The notes under the pieces are model-generated. The model worked only from the letters and a program-made list of their open reading frames with translations, was not told where the DNA came from and made no database searches. A program made the translations under genes and the position numbers. From the NCBI RefSeq assembly GCF_000513135.1, contig NZ_BAUV01000010.1:1-64000 (forward strand): 64,000 bases of DNA. The letters run 5' to 3'. Positions 57,137 through 64,000 of this stretch are shown one piece after another; positions within the stretch are counted from its first letter, which is position 1, and every line of letters begins with the position of its first letter. The stretch is from Halalkalibacter akibai JCM 9157 (GTDB taxonomy: Bacteria > Bacillota > Bacilli > Bacillales > Bacillaceae_D).

Positions 57137-57577
57137 TTAAGATGATTCTAGCAATTCTTGATATGGTTGCATATCAATGTTCTTCTCACGTAATTTCTTA
57201 ATAAGAAATTTGTGATCTCGTTTTGGAGTAGCTAATATATAGCCACGAATAATATAGTCTAGTGTTAATTCATCAATTTTGTCATGAAGAGCAAGTTCAC
57301 CAATTTTTCCTGCGATCTTCCCCTTTGCTACATCACGGAACAACTCAGGTACTGGTTCTACTAAATCATTTAAGAGTTGACGTTGGTCTTCTTTCCATAA
57401 ATGAAGTGTTTTTTCTATATAATATTCCTGCCAATCAAGAATAGATTTTCCGTCTTCTTTAGGTAGTCTCTTCAAGAACTTTCGGAACATAAAATATCCA
57501 CCAATAAACATGACAGTAATTAAGAAAATAGTCCATAAAACGATAAACCACATAAACCAAGTGGGCATTATTTTCAC
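57137..57577 (-). CDS. yneK: YneK (DUF2621) membrane-anchored protein
   Basis: 146 residues: N-terminal membrane span (about 8-30) and a soluble helical domain (DUF2621). Positional equivalent of B. subtilis yneK next to ccdC. Function unknown. AGGTGAAAA upstream of the ATG. Convergent with ccdC, with a shared terminator. Confidence 0.85.
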   Translation of the reverse strand: MKIMPTWFMWFIVLWTIFLITVMFIGGYFMFRKFLKRLPKEDGKSILDWQEYYIEKTLHLWKEDQRQLLNDLVEPVPELFRDVAKGKIAGKIGELALHDKIDELTLDYIIRGYILATPKRDHKFLIKKLREKNIDMQPYQELLESS

Positions 57578-57699
57578 CTCAGCTTTTATTCATTCCTATC
57601 CTACCACAAAAACGAAAAACCTGCGAATAGAATAGGTTAAAATAGAAAGATTCCAATATTGATGTGTGAGTGGTAAGATTAATAGCTGAGGTGAAAATT

Positions 57700-58119
57700 A
57701 TGATTATAATTATAAGTTATGCATTACATATGCTTGTTTCAGTTCTATTCTTTTTACTTATCCCGTTTCCTTTTTTAATTAAAGGAAGTTTACTGGACGA
57801 GCCTGGTAGATTTGAGCTTTTGTTAAAAATCTACAAACGAATCATTTGGGTTGCTCATGGAGGGGTGATCGTTTCGCTAGTTTCTGGCTTTCTTTTAACT
57901 TCCTCATGGACGACAGTTTGGTTTATCATTGTTATCTTGATATGGCTTGTCCTCAGTGCATTTCTTGGAATGTCTGCAAAAATGATTAGAATAATTTTAG
58001 AAAGAATAACCGGTAAGGAAAAAGCTGAAGATGAGATTGCTAAATTAAGATTCTACAGCTTTATGTTAATGATCTCAATTTTATCGATGTTTCTAATGAA
58101 ATTCGTAGTGTATCTTTAG
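57700..58119 (+). CDS. Multi-pass membrane protein of unknown function
   Basis: About 139 residues with four predicted spans, beginning MIIIISYALHMLVSVLFFLL. ATG 57700 follows GAGGTGAAA; the longer reading from 57670 adds a polar leader. No family is firmly recognised (a CopD/DUF2269-like fold is a weak possibility). Lies between yneK and ald. Confidence 0.65.
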   Translation: MIIIISYALHMLVSVLFFLLIPFPFLIKGSLLDEPGRFELLLKIYKRIIWVAHGGVIVSLVSGFLLTSSWTTVWFIIVILIWLVLSAFLGMSAKMIRIILERITGKEKAEDEIAKLRFYSFMLMISILSMFLMKFVVYL

Positions 58120-58138
58120 GTTTTGGCAAATATTTGTA

Positions 58139-58172
58139 AGCTCTTTTGTGTAAATTAACAAAAGGGCTATAA
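58139..58172 (+). terminator. Hairpin before ald
   Basis: Stem AGCTCTTTTGT/ACAAAAGGGCT with one G-T pair and weak T tail. Confidence 0.45.
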
Positions 58173-58254
58173 AATATTTTGCAATCTAGACAATGTCAGC
58201 TCTTCATAAAATGGCTATACTGACATTAATAAGGAAGTTTGAGGAGGACATAAA

Positions 58255-59376
58255 ATGTTAATAGGTGTACCTAAGGAAATAAAAAACAACGAAAACCGAG
58301 TAGCGATGACACCTGCAAGTGTAATGACACTAGTGCAGGGTGGACATAGAGTTATTATTGAGAAACAAGCAGGAGTAGGTAGTGGGTTTGAAGACGAAGC
58401 TTATATCCAAGCTGGAGCGGAAATTGAAGAAGATGTAGCCTCTATTTGGAGCAATGTTGATATGATTATGAAGGTGAAGGAACCTTTACCATCGGAATAT
58501 GCTTTTTTTCGTAAAGGATTAATTTTATTCACATATCTTCATCTTGCGGCTGAACCTCAATTGGCAAAAGCATTAGTGGAAAATGAAGTAACTTCGATCG
58601 CCTATGAAACAGTTCAAGTAGGACGTACTTTACCTCTTCTAACACCAATGAGCGAAGTGGCTGGACGTATGGCGGCTCAAATAGGAGCTCAGTTTCTTGA
58701 AAAGCCAAAAGGTGGAAAAGGTATTCTCCTTTCAGGTGTACCAGGAGTAAAAAGAGGAAAAGTAACTGTAATTGGCGGTGGGGTAGTTGGAACAAATGCT
58801 GCTAAAATTGCAATGGGTCTTGGAGCGGATGTTACGATCATGGATTTAAGTCCCGATCGACTACGTCAATTAGATGATTTATATGGAACCGATATCCAAA
58901 CATTAATGTCTAATCCCCTTAATATTGCAGAAGCTGTAGCAGATTCTGATTTAGTCATTGGAGCTGTTTTAATCCCTGGAGCAAAAGCGCCAAAGCTTGT
59001 GACGGAAGAAATGATTCAATCGATGAAGCCAGGATCTGTTGTAGTGGATGTTGCAATAGACCAAGGTGGTATTATTGAGACGGTTGATCGTATTACGACT
59101 CATGACGAACCAACTTATACTAAGCATGATGTCGTTCATTATGCTGTAGCCAATATGCCTGGAGCTGTACCAAGAACTTCTACAATTGCTTTAACAAATG
59201 TGACAATTCCTTATGCCCTTCAAATTGCTAACAAAGGTGTTAAACAAGCACTTATTGAAAATCATGCTTTAGAATTAGGTTTGAATACAGCTGCTGGCGC
59301 AGTAACATACGCAGCCGTCGCAAATGACCTTGGTTATGATTATTTAACTGCTGCAGAAGCTTTAGAAAGAATTTAA
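58255..59376 (+). CDS. ald: Alanine dehydrogenase
   Basis: 373 residues. NAD-dependent oxidative deamination of L-alanine to pyruvate and ammonia. Family start [23 protein letters not shown], catalytic Lys (MKVKEPLP) and His (YLHLAAEP), and the Rossmann motif [13 protein letters not shown]. In Bacillus it supplies alanine nitrogen and carbon use during sporulation. GAGGAGGA upstream of ATG. Strong terminator follows. Confidence 0.97.
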   Translation: MLIGVPKEIKNNENRVAMTPASVMTLVQGGHRVIIEKQAGVGSGFEDEAYIQAGAEIEEDVASIWSNVDMIMKVKEPLPSEYAFFRKGLILFTYLHLAAEPQLAKALVENEVTSIAYETVQVGRTLPLLTPMSEVAGRMAAQIGAQFLEKPKGGKGILLSGVPGVKRGKVTVIGGGVVGTNAAKIAMGLGADVTIMDLSPDRLRQLDDLYGTDIQTLMSNPLNIAEAVADSDLVIGAVLIPGAKAPKLVTEEMIQSMKPGSVVVDVAIDQGGIIETVDRITTHDEPTYTKHDVVHYAVANMPGAVPRTSTIALTNVTIPYALQIANKGVKQALIENHALELGLNTAAGAVTYAAVANDLGYDYLTAAEALERI

Positions 59377-59391
59377 TTTGTAATTTGTGCT

Positions 59392-59426
59392 AAGACTAAA
59401 TCTTTAAATTGATTTAGTCTTTTTTC
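59392..59426 (+). terminator. Terminator after ald
   Basis: 11-bp stem AAGACTAAATC/GATTTAGTCTT, loop of 8, then T run. Confidence 0.88.
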
Positions 59427-59512
59427 TGCTTGTTATACTAGATCTAATAGGAATTATATTGAACCTTTGATAAAATAGGTAGGAACATCGAAGGGTGAAA
59501 GGAAGTTTAAGC

Positions 59513-59707
59513 ATGGAAAAACAAGAAATACTAGAGATCATTGAGAAATTACGAAAGAGAGAGATAGATTCATACTTAGTTCCCAAAATGCATTTTCTAC
59601 TATTTTGTCAAGTGTTACTTAAGCAAGAGGATGCGATTGACTTTAGAGGAAATGCGCAACATGGTGGAGATACTATTTACACTTATGAACCTGGCTGGAC
59701 AAAATAA
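59513..59707 (+). CDS. Small conserved-looking protein of unknown function
   Basis: 64 residues, soluble; begins MEKQEILEIIEKLRKREIDSYL and ends FRGNAQHGGDTIYTYEPGWTK. Good ribosome site (GAAAGGAAG) before ATG 59513. The ordered C-terminus suggests a folded conserved protein of Bacillus, but I cannot name a family. Confidence 0.65.
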   Translation: MEKQEILEIIEKLRKREIDSYLVPKMHFLLFCQVLLKQEDAIDFRGNAQHGGDTIYTYEPGWTK

Positions 59708-59754
59708 AAGGAATACAAAAAGCTGTTAATGCATAAAAGTGAGGAAACGATCGC

Positions 59755-59796
59755 AAAGCAAGCACCTGTTACCGTCTAATGGGTGCTTGCTTTTTT
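59755..59796 (+). terminator. Terminator before wrbA
   Basis: 12-bp stem AAAGCAAGCACC/GGTGCTTGCTTT with a 15-base loop followed by T6. Confidence 0.85.
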
Positions 59797-59878
59797 GTAT
59801 AAAAAGGATGTATTGGCGCAAAATAGATTAGAAATTATGTCTAACTATAACGTTAATAGTTGATAAAGGAGAATGTCA

Positions 59879-60478
59879 ATGACAGTTAAACTTGCAGTAA
59901 TCTATTATAGTTCAACAGGTACAAATTATCAGTTAGCTCAGTGGGCAGAAAAAGGAGGGAAAGAAGCAGGTGCAGAAGTAAAAGTATTAAAAGTACCTGA
60001 ACTAGCTCCACAGTCTGCAATTGAACAGAATCCAGCTTGGAAAGCTCATGTTAAAGCAACAAAGGACGTACCAGAAGTCAGTTTGGATGACTTAGAATGG
60101 GCTGATGCTATTATTTTCAGTGTCCCAACTCGATTCGGAAATATGCCAGCTCAAATGAAACAATTCTTAGATCAAACAGGTGGATTATGGTATCACGGCA
60201 AATTAATAAACAAAGTTGTAAGCGCGATGTCCTCCGCTCAAAATTTACATGGTGGTCAAGAAGCGACGATATTGTCACTGTATACAACGATGCATCATTG
60301 GGGTGCATTGATTGCTAGCCCAGGCTATACGGATCCTGTTTTATTTACTACTGGAGGAAACCCTTATGGTACGAGCGTAACCGTTGATCAGGATGGGAAG
60401 ATGCAAGAAAATGTTGAACCAGCGGTGATGCATCAAGTAAAAAGAACGATAGATATAGCTAAGAAGATTAAATCTTAA
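59879..60478 (+). CDS. wrbA: NAD(P)H:quinone oxidoreductase, WrbA family
   Basis: About 199 residues, flavodoxin-like. The FMN phosphate-binding loop YYSSTGTNYQLAQW, and the GTRFGNMPAQMKQFLDQTGGLW-type WrbA signature (quoted as FGNMPAQMKQFLDQTGGLW) are clear. Reduces quinones by two electrons and protects against oxidative stress. ATG 59879 lies seven bases after AAGGAG; ATG 59873 is too close. Convergent with a YjcZ-type gene, sharing a terminator. Confidence 0.92.
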   Translation: MTVKLAVIYYSSTGTNYQLAQWAEKGGKEAGAEVKVLKVPELAPQSAIEQNPAWKAHVKATKDVPEVSLDDLEWADAIIFSVPTRFGNMPAQMKQFLDQTGGLWYHGKLINKVVSAMSSAQNLHGGQEATILSLYTTMHHWGALIASPGYTDPVLFTTGGNPYGTSVTVDQDGKMQENVEPAVMHQVKRTIDIAKKIKS

Positions 60479-60507
60479 GGCTTGTGGAATAAGGCTATAA
60501 TAATTAG

Positions 60508-60552
60508 AAAAGGATGTTCCAAAGAAGCAACTCTCTGGAACATCCTTTTTTT
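60508..60552. terminator. Terminator between wrbA and the YjcZ-type gene
   Basis: 14-bp perfect stem AAAAGGATGTTCCA/TGGAACATCCTTTT plus T run; A run on the other side suits the minus strand. Confidence 0.88.
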
Positions 60553-60559
60553 AGTCTAC

Positions 60560-60649
60560 TTACGCGATGTAAGCAGAACCTACAATTACTAATAAAATAA
60601 ATAACACTACGATTAGTGTAAAGCTACTAGCTCCTGCAAAGTGAGTCAT
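60560..60649 (-). CDS. YjcZ-family sporulation microprotein
   Basis: 29 residues, ATG at 60649 after AAGGAGG (eight-base spacing). Short polar start MTHFAGASS followed by one hydrophobic segment FTLIVVLFILLVIVGSAYIA, the pattern of YjcZ/YhzA-type sporulation proteins. These tiny membrane proteins are often spore-associated and easily missed. Convergent with wrbA. Confidence 0.8.
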   Translation of the reverse strand: MTHFAGASSFTLIVVLFILLVIVGSAYIA

Positions 60650-60861
60650 GTGAAATTCCTCCTTTTTTAGTTGCTACACCATATGTGTATGTAGTCAGTT
60701 TGAAAATGTGAAAGAAATTCATTTTCTATGCAAATGAAAATATGGTCGGGAGAATGAGAATCCAAAAGCACGTGTTTAATGTTAAAGTAAAAGGTAGGAA
60801 TAAATCTTCTTACATAAAGCAAGTTTCGTATCATACGAAAGGGAAAAAAGGGGGGATTTTC

Positions 60862-61179
60862 GTGTTAACATTTATAAAAGATGTTGGAAGATCAATGGAA
60901 TTGTTATTTTTTGTAGTAATAGGATTTTATTTAACTACAAGTACAGCTGGTCTTTTTTATGAAAGTTATGGAATTGCATTTTCAGGGAATATATGGGTTA
61001 ATTGGTTTGGGATTTCTTATTTTCTCTTTGCTGTTTATACAGCTTTCATGGGGTTTTTTATCTTAAAAGATGTTGAATTTTATCATCGTTTTATTTCATC
61101 AAGAATTTTTTGGATCTTATTCGTTGGCGCAACTTCTATTATTATAGTGCCTATTTTCAGAGGAGAAAATCCATTTTAA
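60862..61179 (+). CDS. Small multi-pass membrane protein
   Basis: About 105 residues with three hydrophobic segments, from GTG 60862 after AAAAGGGGGGA (leader MLTFIKDVGRSMELLFFVVIG). An in-frame frame opens earlier at 60742, but its first 40 residues are basic and lack a good site. No family recognised. Confidence 0.55.
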   Translation: MLTFIKDVGRSMELLFFVVIGFYLTTSTAGLFYESYGIAFSGNIWVNWFGISYFLFAVYTAFMGFFILKDVEFYHRFISSRIFWILFVGATSIIIVPIFRGENPF

Positions 61180-61225
61180 ATAGAGGAACAGAAAAAACAT
61201 GAGAAAAAACAAGGGAGAATCTATT

Positions 61226-61792
61226 ATGCAAAAAGGACATAAGGCGTTGTCACAAGAGCAACTTGAAGAATTATTTAGAACGTTAAAAGCCCGCTTTGAG
61301 AAAAATATGAACCGACATGAAGGTATCGAATGGGCAGATGTACAGGGGAAGCTGGAAGGTAATGCTGAAAAGCTGTGGTCGCTTAAGGAAATGGAAGAAA
61401 CCGGTGGGGAACCGGATGTTGTTGGTCATGATCAAGAAACGGGTGCATACATCTTTTTTGATTGCTCACCGGAAAGCCCTAAAGGGCGCAGAAGCGTTTG
61501 CTATGACCGAGAAGCGCTAGAATCACGAAAAAAACACAAACCAGAGAATAGCGCTATTGATATGGCTACAAATATGGGCATCGAACTGCTAACAGAAGAT
61601 CAATACCGTGAGTTACAGAAACTTGGGAATTTTGATAGGAAAACGTCGAGCTGGGTGCAGACACCTGCTAATATTAGAAAGCTTGGCGGTGCCCTCTTTT
61701 GTGATCGGCGCTACGATACGATCTTTTTGTACCACAATGGAGCAGATTCCTACTATGGGGCAAGGGGTTTCCGTGGCTCGTTAAGGGTTTAA
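61226..61792 (+). CDS. DUF4256 domain protein
   Basis: About 188 residues of the DUF4256 family, found in some Bacillus and other bacteria. Soluble; contains EWADVQGKLEGN, FFDCSPESPKGRRSVCYDREAL and GALFCDRRYDTIFLYHNGADSYY-type segments (quoted in part). Function unknown. ATG 61226 lies eight bases after AAGGGAG. The gene is visibly more GC-rich than its neighbours (roughly half G+C in places), suggesting recent transfer. Confidence 0.8.
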   Translation: MQKGHKALSQEQLEELFRTLKARFEKNMNRHEGIEWADVQGKLEGNAEKLWSLKEMEETGGEPDVVGHDQETGAYIFFDCSPESPKGRRSVCYDREALESRKKHKPENSAIDMATNMGIELLTEDQYRELQKLGNFDRKTSSWVQTPANIRKLGGALFCDRRYDTIFLYHNGADSYYGARGFRGSLRV

Positions 61793-61875
61793 TGTTGAAG
61801 AGCTGGTAAATAGAAACCACGACGGAAGCTAAGTTAAAGTTAAATATATTTTTGGTTAAGGGAGATTACATAAAA

Positions 61876-62025
61876 ATGATTGGGTTTTTAATAGCTTTAG
61901 GTATAGGAGTATTCGCTTTTATTAAGTTAGATGAAAAACAACGAGAAATAAAGAAATTAGTTAAAGAGTGTAATGAGACAAATCAAGTAATCTTGAGTGA
62001 ATTAAAAAAAATGAAGAGTCCGTAA
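61876..62025 (+). CDS. 49-residue membrane-anchored coiled-coil microprotein
   Basis: ATG at 61876 after AAGGGAGA, stop TAA at 62023-62025. One N-terminal membrane segment (MIGFLIALGIGVFAFIKLD) followed by a charged helix ending LSELKKMKSP. Looks like a small membrane-anchored helical protein; no family recognised. Confidence 0.6.
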   Translation: MIGFLIALGIGVFAFIKLDEKQREIKKLVKECNETNQVILSELKKMKSP

Positions 62026-62055
62026 GCTGTATTCAATTTTAAGGGAGAGAACAAG

Positions 62056-62586
62056 ATGGTTCCTAAACTAGAAACGGAGAGATTACTATTAAGAGAAATT
62101 GAAAAAGATGATGTTACTGATATATTCAGGTGTTTCTCCAACGATAAGGTAACACGTTACTATGGTCAAGAGACATTAGAAAATGTCGGACAAGCGGATG
62201 CGATTATAGAATTTTTCTCAAATAGTTACAAAGAAAAAAGAGCGATACGTTGGGGGATTGAAAGAAAAGAAACTGAAGGTTTAATTGGTACCATTGGATT
62301 TAACGCTTGGTCTCCTAAACATAAACGAGCAGAAATAGGCTATGAAATTCATCCTGATCACTGGAGAAAGGGTTATACCTCTGAAGCGTTATTAAGAATT
62401 ATACAGTACGGATTTAATGAATTAGGTCTTACTCGAATAGGGGCTGTAGTTTTCATAGAAAATGAAGCATCAAATAAGTTGCTAACTAAAATGGGGTTTC
62501 AACAAGAAGGGATTTTAAGGGAGTATATGTATCAAAATGGTAGAGCATATGATACATTCGTTTATTCCATTCTGAAAGACAATTAA
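62056..62586 (+). CDS. GNAT acetyltransferase, RimJ/RimL-like
   Basis: 176 residues. GNAT fold: LETERLLLREI start, acetyl-CoA motif around RAEIGYEIHPDHWRKGYTSEALL (RxxGxG/A variant RKGYTSEA), and VFIENEASNKLLTKMGF. May acetylate a ribosomal protein or a small molecule; not determinable. AAGGGAGAG upstream of ATG. Confidence 0.88.
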   Translation: MVPKLETERLLLREIEKDDVTDIFRCFSNDKVTRYYGQETLENVGQADAIIEFFSNSYKEKRAIRWGIERKETEGLIGTIGFNAWSPKHKRAEIGYEIHPDHWRKGYTSEALLRIIQYGFNELGLTRIGAVVFIENEASNKLLTKMGFQQEGILREYMYQNGRAYDTFVYSILKDN

Positions 62587-63020
62587 ATTATTGAGGGAGC
62601 CTGTGCGAAAGAATAGTGCACTTGTGATTAAGACACACTTGTGGACAATGAGGATCCTATTTGCTTTAAAAACACACATTTCGGTTACTTCGCGGACTCA
62701 CATACTCTTATTCCCCTAAAACTAGAGAAAATCACTACAGTTTTTCTTAAATAAGAGATCCCTCTGGCCTCTTGACTGTAACTGGTCATTGTTTTTATAG
62801 AAGTAAAGTACTGTGAGTCCGGGTCTAGTTTTCTATGATATAAGCTCTAATTTTCTAACAACTATATTGAGATGTAAGTTTCGAAGATTGCCACTGATAT
62901 CTCATAAACAAGAGTACCTACTTCTTGCCAAAACCCGACAAATATCTTCAAACAATTAAAGGATTTTAATAATGAAGGTGGAAATAGTATAGGATCTTAT
63001 CATACATCAGGAGGACGCAA
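62587..63020. other. 434-base intergenic region before the PAP2 gene
   Basis: No convincing gene, terminator or known motif. A 37-codon frame from GTG near 62602 has a GAGGGAG site but no recognisable protein features, so it is not called. Confidence 0.4.
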
Positions 63021-63926
63021 ATGAATCAAACGGAGATTTTACGTTTTATGACTCAATTACAACATCCTTTTTTTGACGGAATTGCTGCCGTGCTTACTTT
63101 TTTAGGAAACGAAGAGTTTTATTTTTTAGTGATTCCGCTAGTTTACTGGTGCTTTTCGAAAAAAGCTGGCTTCAGATTGTTTTACATCTTTTTGCTTTCT
63201 GTTACAGTAAATTCTTTTTTGAAGATCACGTATGCTATTCAACGTCCAATCGGAGTGGAAGGAGTTCACTCCCTTTTTATTTCGTCGGCTGAAGTAGGAA
63301 GTCATTATCCATATGATTCTTTTCCGAGTGGCCATGCTCAAGGCTCAGCAACTTTATGGGGGTATTTAGCTTATTTAATTGCTAGACCTTCTTTCTGGGT
63401 ATTCTCTATTGTTCTAGTTCTCTTTATTTCACTTTCTAGACTTTATTCGGGATTACACTGGCCAACAGATGTGGTAGTTGGTATGATCCTAGCAGTAATC
63501 ATCTTGATGTTAGCCATTTATCTTCAATCTAAACTATCGAAACTTTCGAAGAAAGTGAAATGGATGTTAGCGATTGGTGTTCCATTTGTAATTATTGCTA
63601 TTTTTCCTGAAGAAGAAGGAATTAAATATGCTGGTTTTCTATTGGGGGCAGGTCTAGGTTATTTACTTGAAACAAAAAAAGTTAAGATGATCATCAGTGG
63701 AGCAATTATTCGTAAAATACTTGCCTATGGCATTGGGATCATTGGTTTATTTGCTCTTCAAATAGGGTTGAAGATGATTTTCCCAGAAGCGCTTCTATTT
63801 GATTTTGTTCGCTATGCTTTCATCGGTTTATGGGGTTTGCTTGGTGCACCTTATTTATTTGTTTTATTAAAACTTTATAAGAGTGAACAAAATATAACCA
63901 CCTCAAAAGGGAATGTTTCAGTTTAG
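63021..63926 (+). CDS. PAP2-family membrane phosphatase
   Basis: 301 residues with about eight spans, a PAP2 domain in the N-terminal 165 residues. All three catalytic motifs are seen: KITYAIQRP (KX6RP), FPSGHAQG (PSGH), and SRLYSGLHWPTD (SRX5H). The C-terminal extension adds further membrane spans. Acts probably on lipid phosphates such as undecaprenyl or phosphatidyl phosphates. AGGAGG upstream of ATG. Confidence 0.92.
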   Translation: MNQTEILRFMTQLQHPFFDGIAAVLTFLGNEEFYFLVIPLVYWCFSKKAGFRLFYIFLLSVTVNSFLKITYAIQRPIGVEGVHSLFISSAEVGSHYPYDSFPSGHAQGSATLWGYLAYLIARPSFWVFSIVLVLFISLSRLYSGLHWPTDVVVGMILAVIILMLAIYLQSKLSKLSKKVKWMLAIGVPFVIIAIFPEEEGIKYAGFLLGAGLGYLLETKKVKMIISGAIIRKILAYGIGIIGLFALQIGLKMIFPEALLFDFVRYAFIGLWGLLGAPYLFVLLKLYKSEQNITTSKGNVSV

Positions 63927-63954
63927 AAAAGGATATGAATATTAATAACCAAAG

Positions 63955-63988
63955 GAGATCAAATGAAGTAATGATTGATCTCTTTTTT
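63955..63988 (+). terminator. Terminator after the PAP2 gene
   Basis: 8-bp stem GAGATCAA/TTGATCTC with T6. Confidence 0.8.
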
Positions 63989-64000
63989 AAGGGGGAACTA

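Noticed and set aside
62602-62718. 37-codon frame from GTG after GAGGGAG before the PAP2 gene
   Set aside because: Only the ribosome-like site supports it; the protein has no recognisable features.

Overview
This window looks like a 64 kb piece of a low-GC Gram-positive, endospore-forming Bacillaceae chromosome. It holds spoIIIE, spoVS, cotE, spoVK, ricA (ymcA), sirA, a Spo0E-type phosphatase gene and a YjcZ-type gene. Gene order follows the Bacillus subtilis ymf - recA - rny - mutSL - hfq - glnA - lexA - tkt - yneF arc. Differences from B. subtilis (korAB beside spoVS, an Mre11/Rad50-like cassette where pbpX would be, a DEAD-box helicase between cinA and recA) suggest a more distant, perhaps alkaliphilic, member of the family. 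That placement is inference; no rRNA, tRNA, CRISPR array or insertion sequence was seen.

Layout. 0-10.7 kb: tepA, ylzJ, spoIIIE, a GntR regulator, the M16 pair ymfF/ymfH, ymfI, ymfJ, ymfK, rodZ and pgsA, with an elaborate RNA hairpin between rodZ and pgsA. 10.7-18.3 kb: cinA, a DEAD-box helicase, recA with an SOS box, then a four-gene cassette of an Mre11-like phosphoesterase and a split Rad50-like ATPase. 18.4-34.4 kb: rny, ymdB, spoVS, korA/korB, miaB, ricA, cotE, mutS, mutL, a SAM methyltransferase, miaA, hfq. 34.5-37.7 kb: an accessory block on the minus strand: a YraQ/ArsP-like permease flanked by two microproteins behind a promoter framed by ATCAA/TTGAT palindromes, then a degenerate tyrosine recombinase and a membrane protein. 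37.8-45.9 kb: spoVK, hflX, ynbB, glnA without glnR, a chemoreceptor and an orphan holin-like gene. 46-57.6 kb: lexA, a LysM-less gene at the yneA locus, yneB, ynzC, tkt, sirA, yneF, mnmH, a heterodimeric ABC exporter, a Spo0E-like gene, ccdC and yneK. 57.7-64 kb: a membrane protein, ald, small unknowns, wrbA, a YjcZ-type microgene, a GC-richer DUF4256 gene, a GNAT acetyltransferase and a PAP2 phosphatase.

About six genes (ymfI, the Rad50-like N-half, miaB, mutL, yneB, ccdC) are broken by what look like single-base deletions, each restorable by adding one base. So many in conserved housekeeping genes suggest residual sequencing or assembly error rather than biology, and this matters for any claim about mutL or miaB loss. 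Themes that work together are SOS and repair (recA, lexA, yneA locus, mutSL, Mre11/Rad50-like genes), RNA processing (rny, DEAD helicase, hfq, miaA, miaB, ricA), and entry into and completion of sporulation.

The best candidates for less-described biology are the recA-linked split Mre11/Rad50-like cassette, the palindrome-controlled permease/microprotein operon, the short SOS-controlled membrane protein at the yneA locus, and the rodZ-pgsA RNA element.
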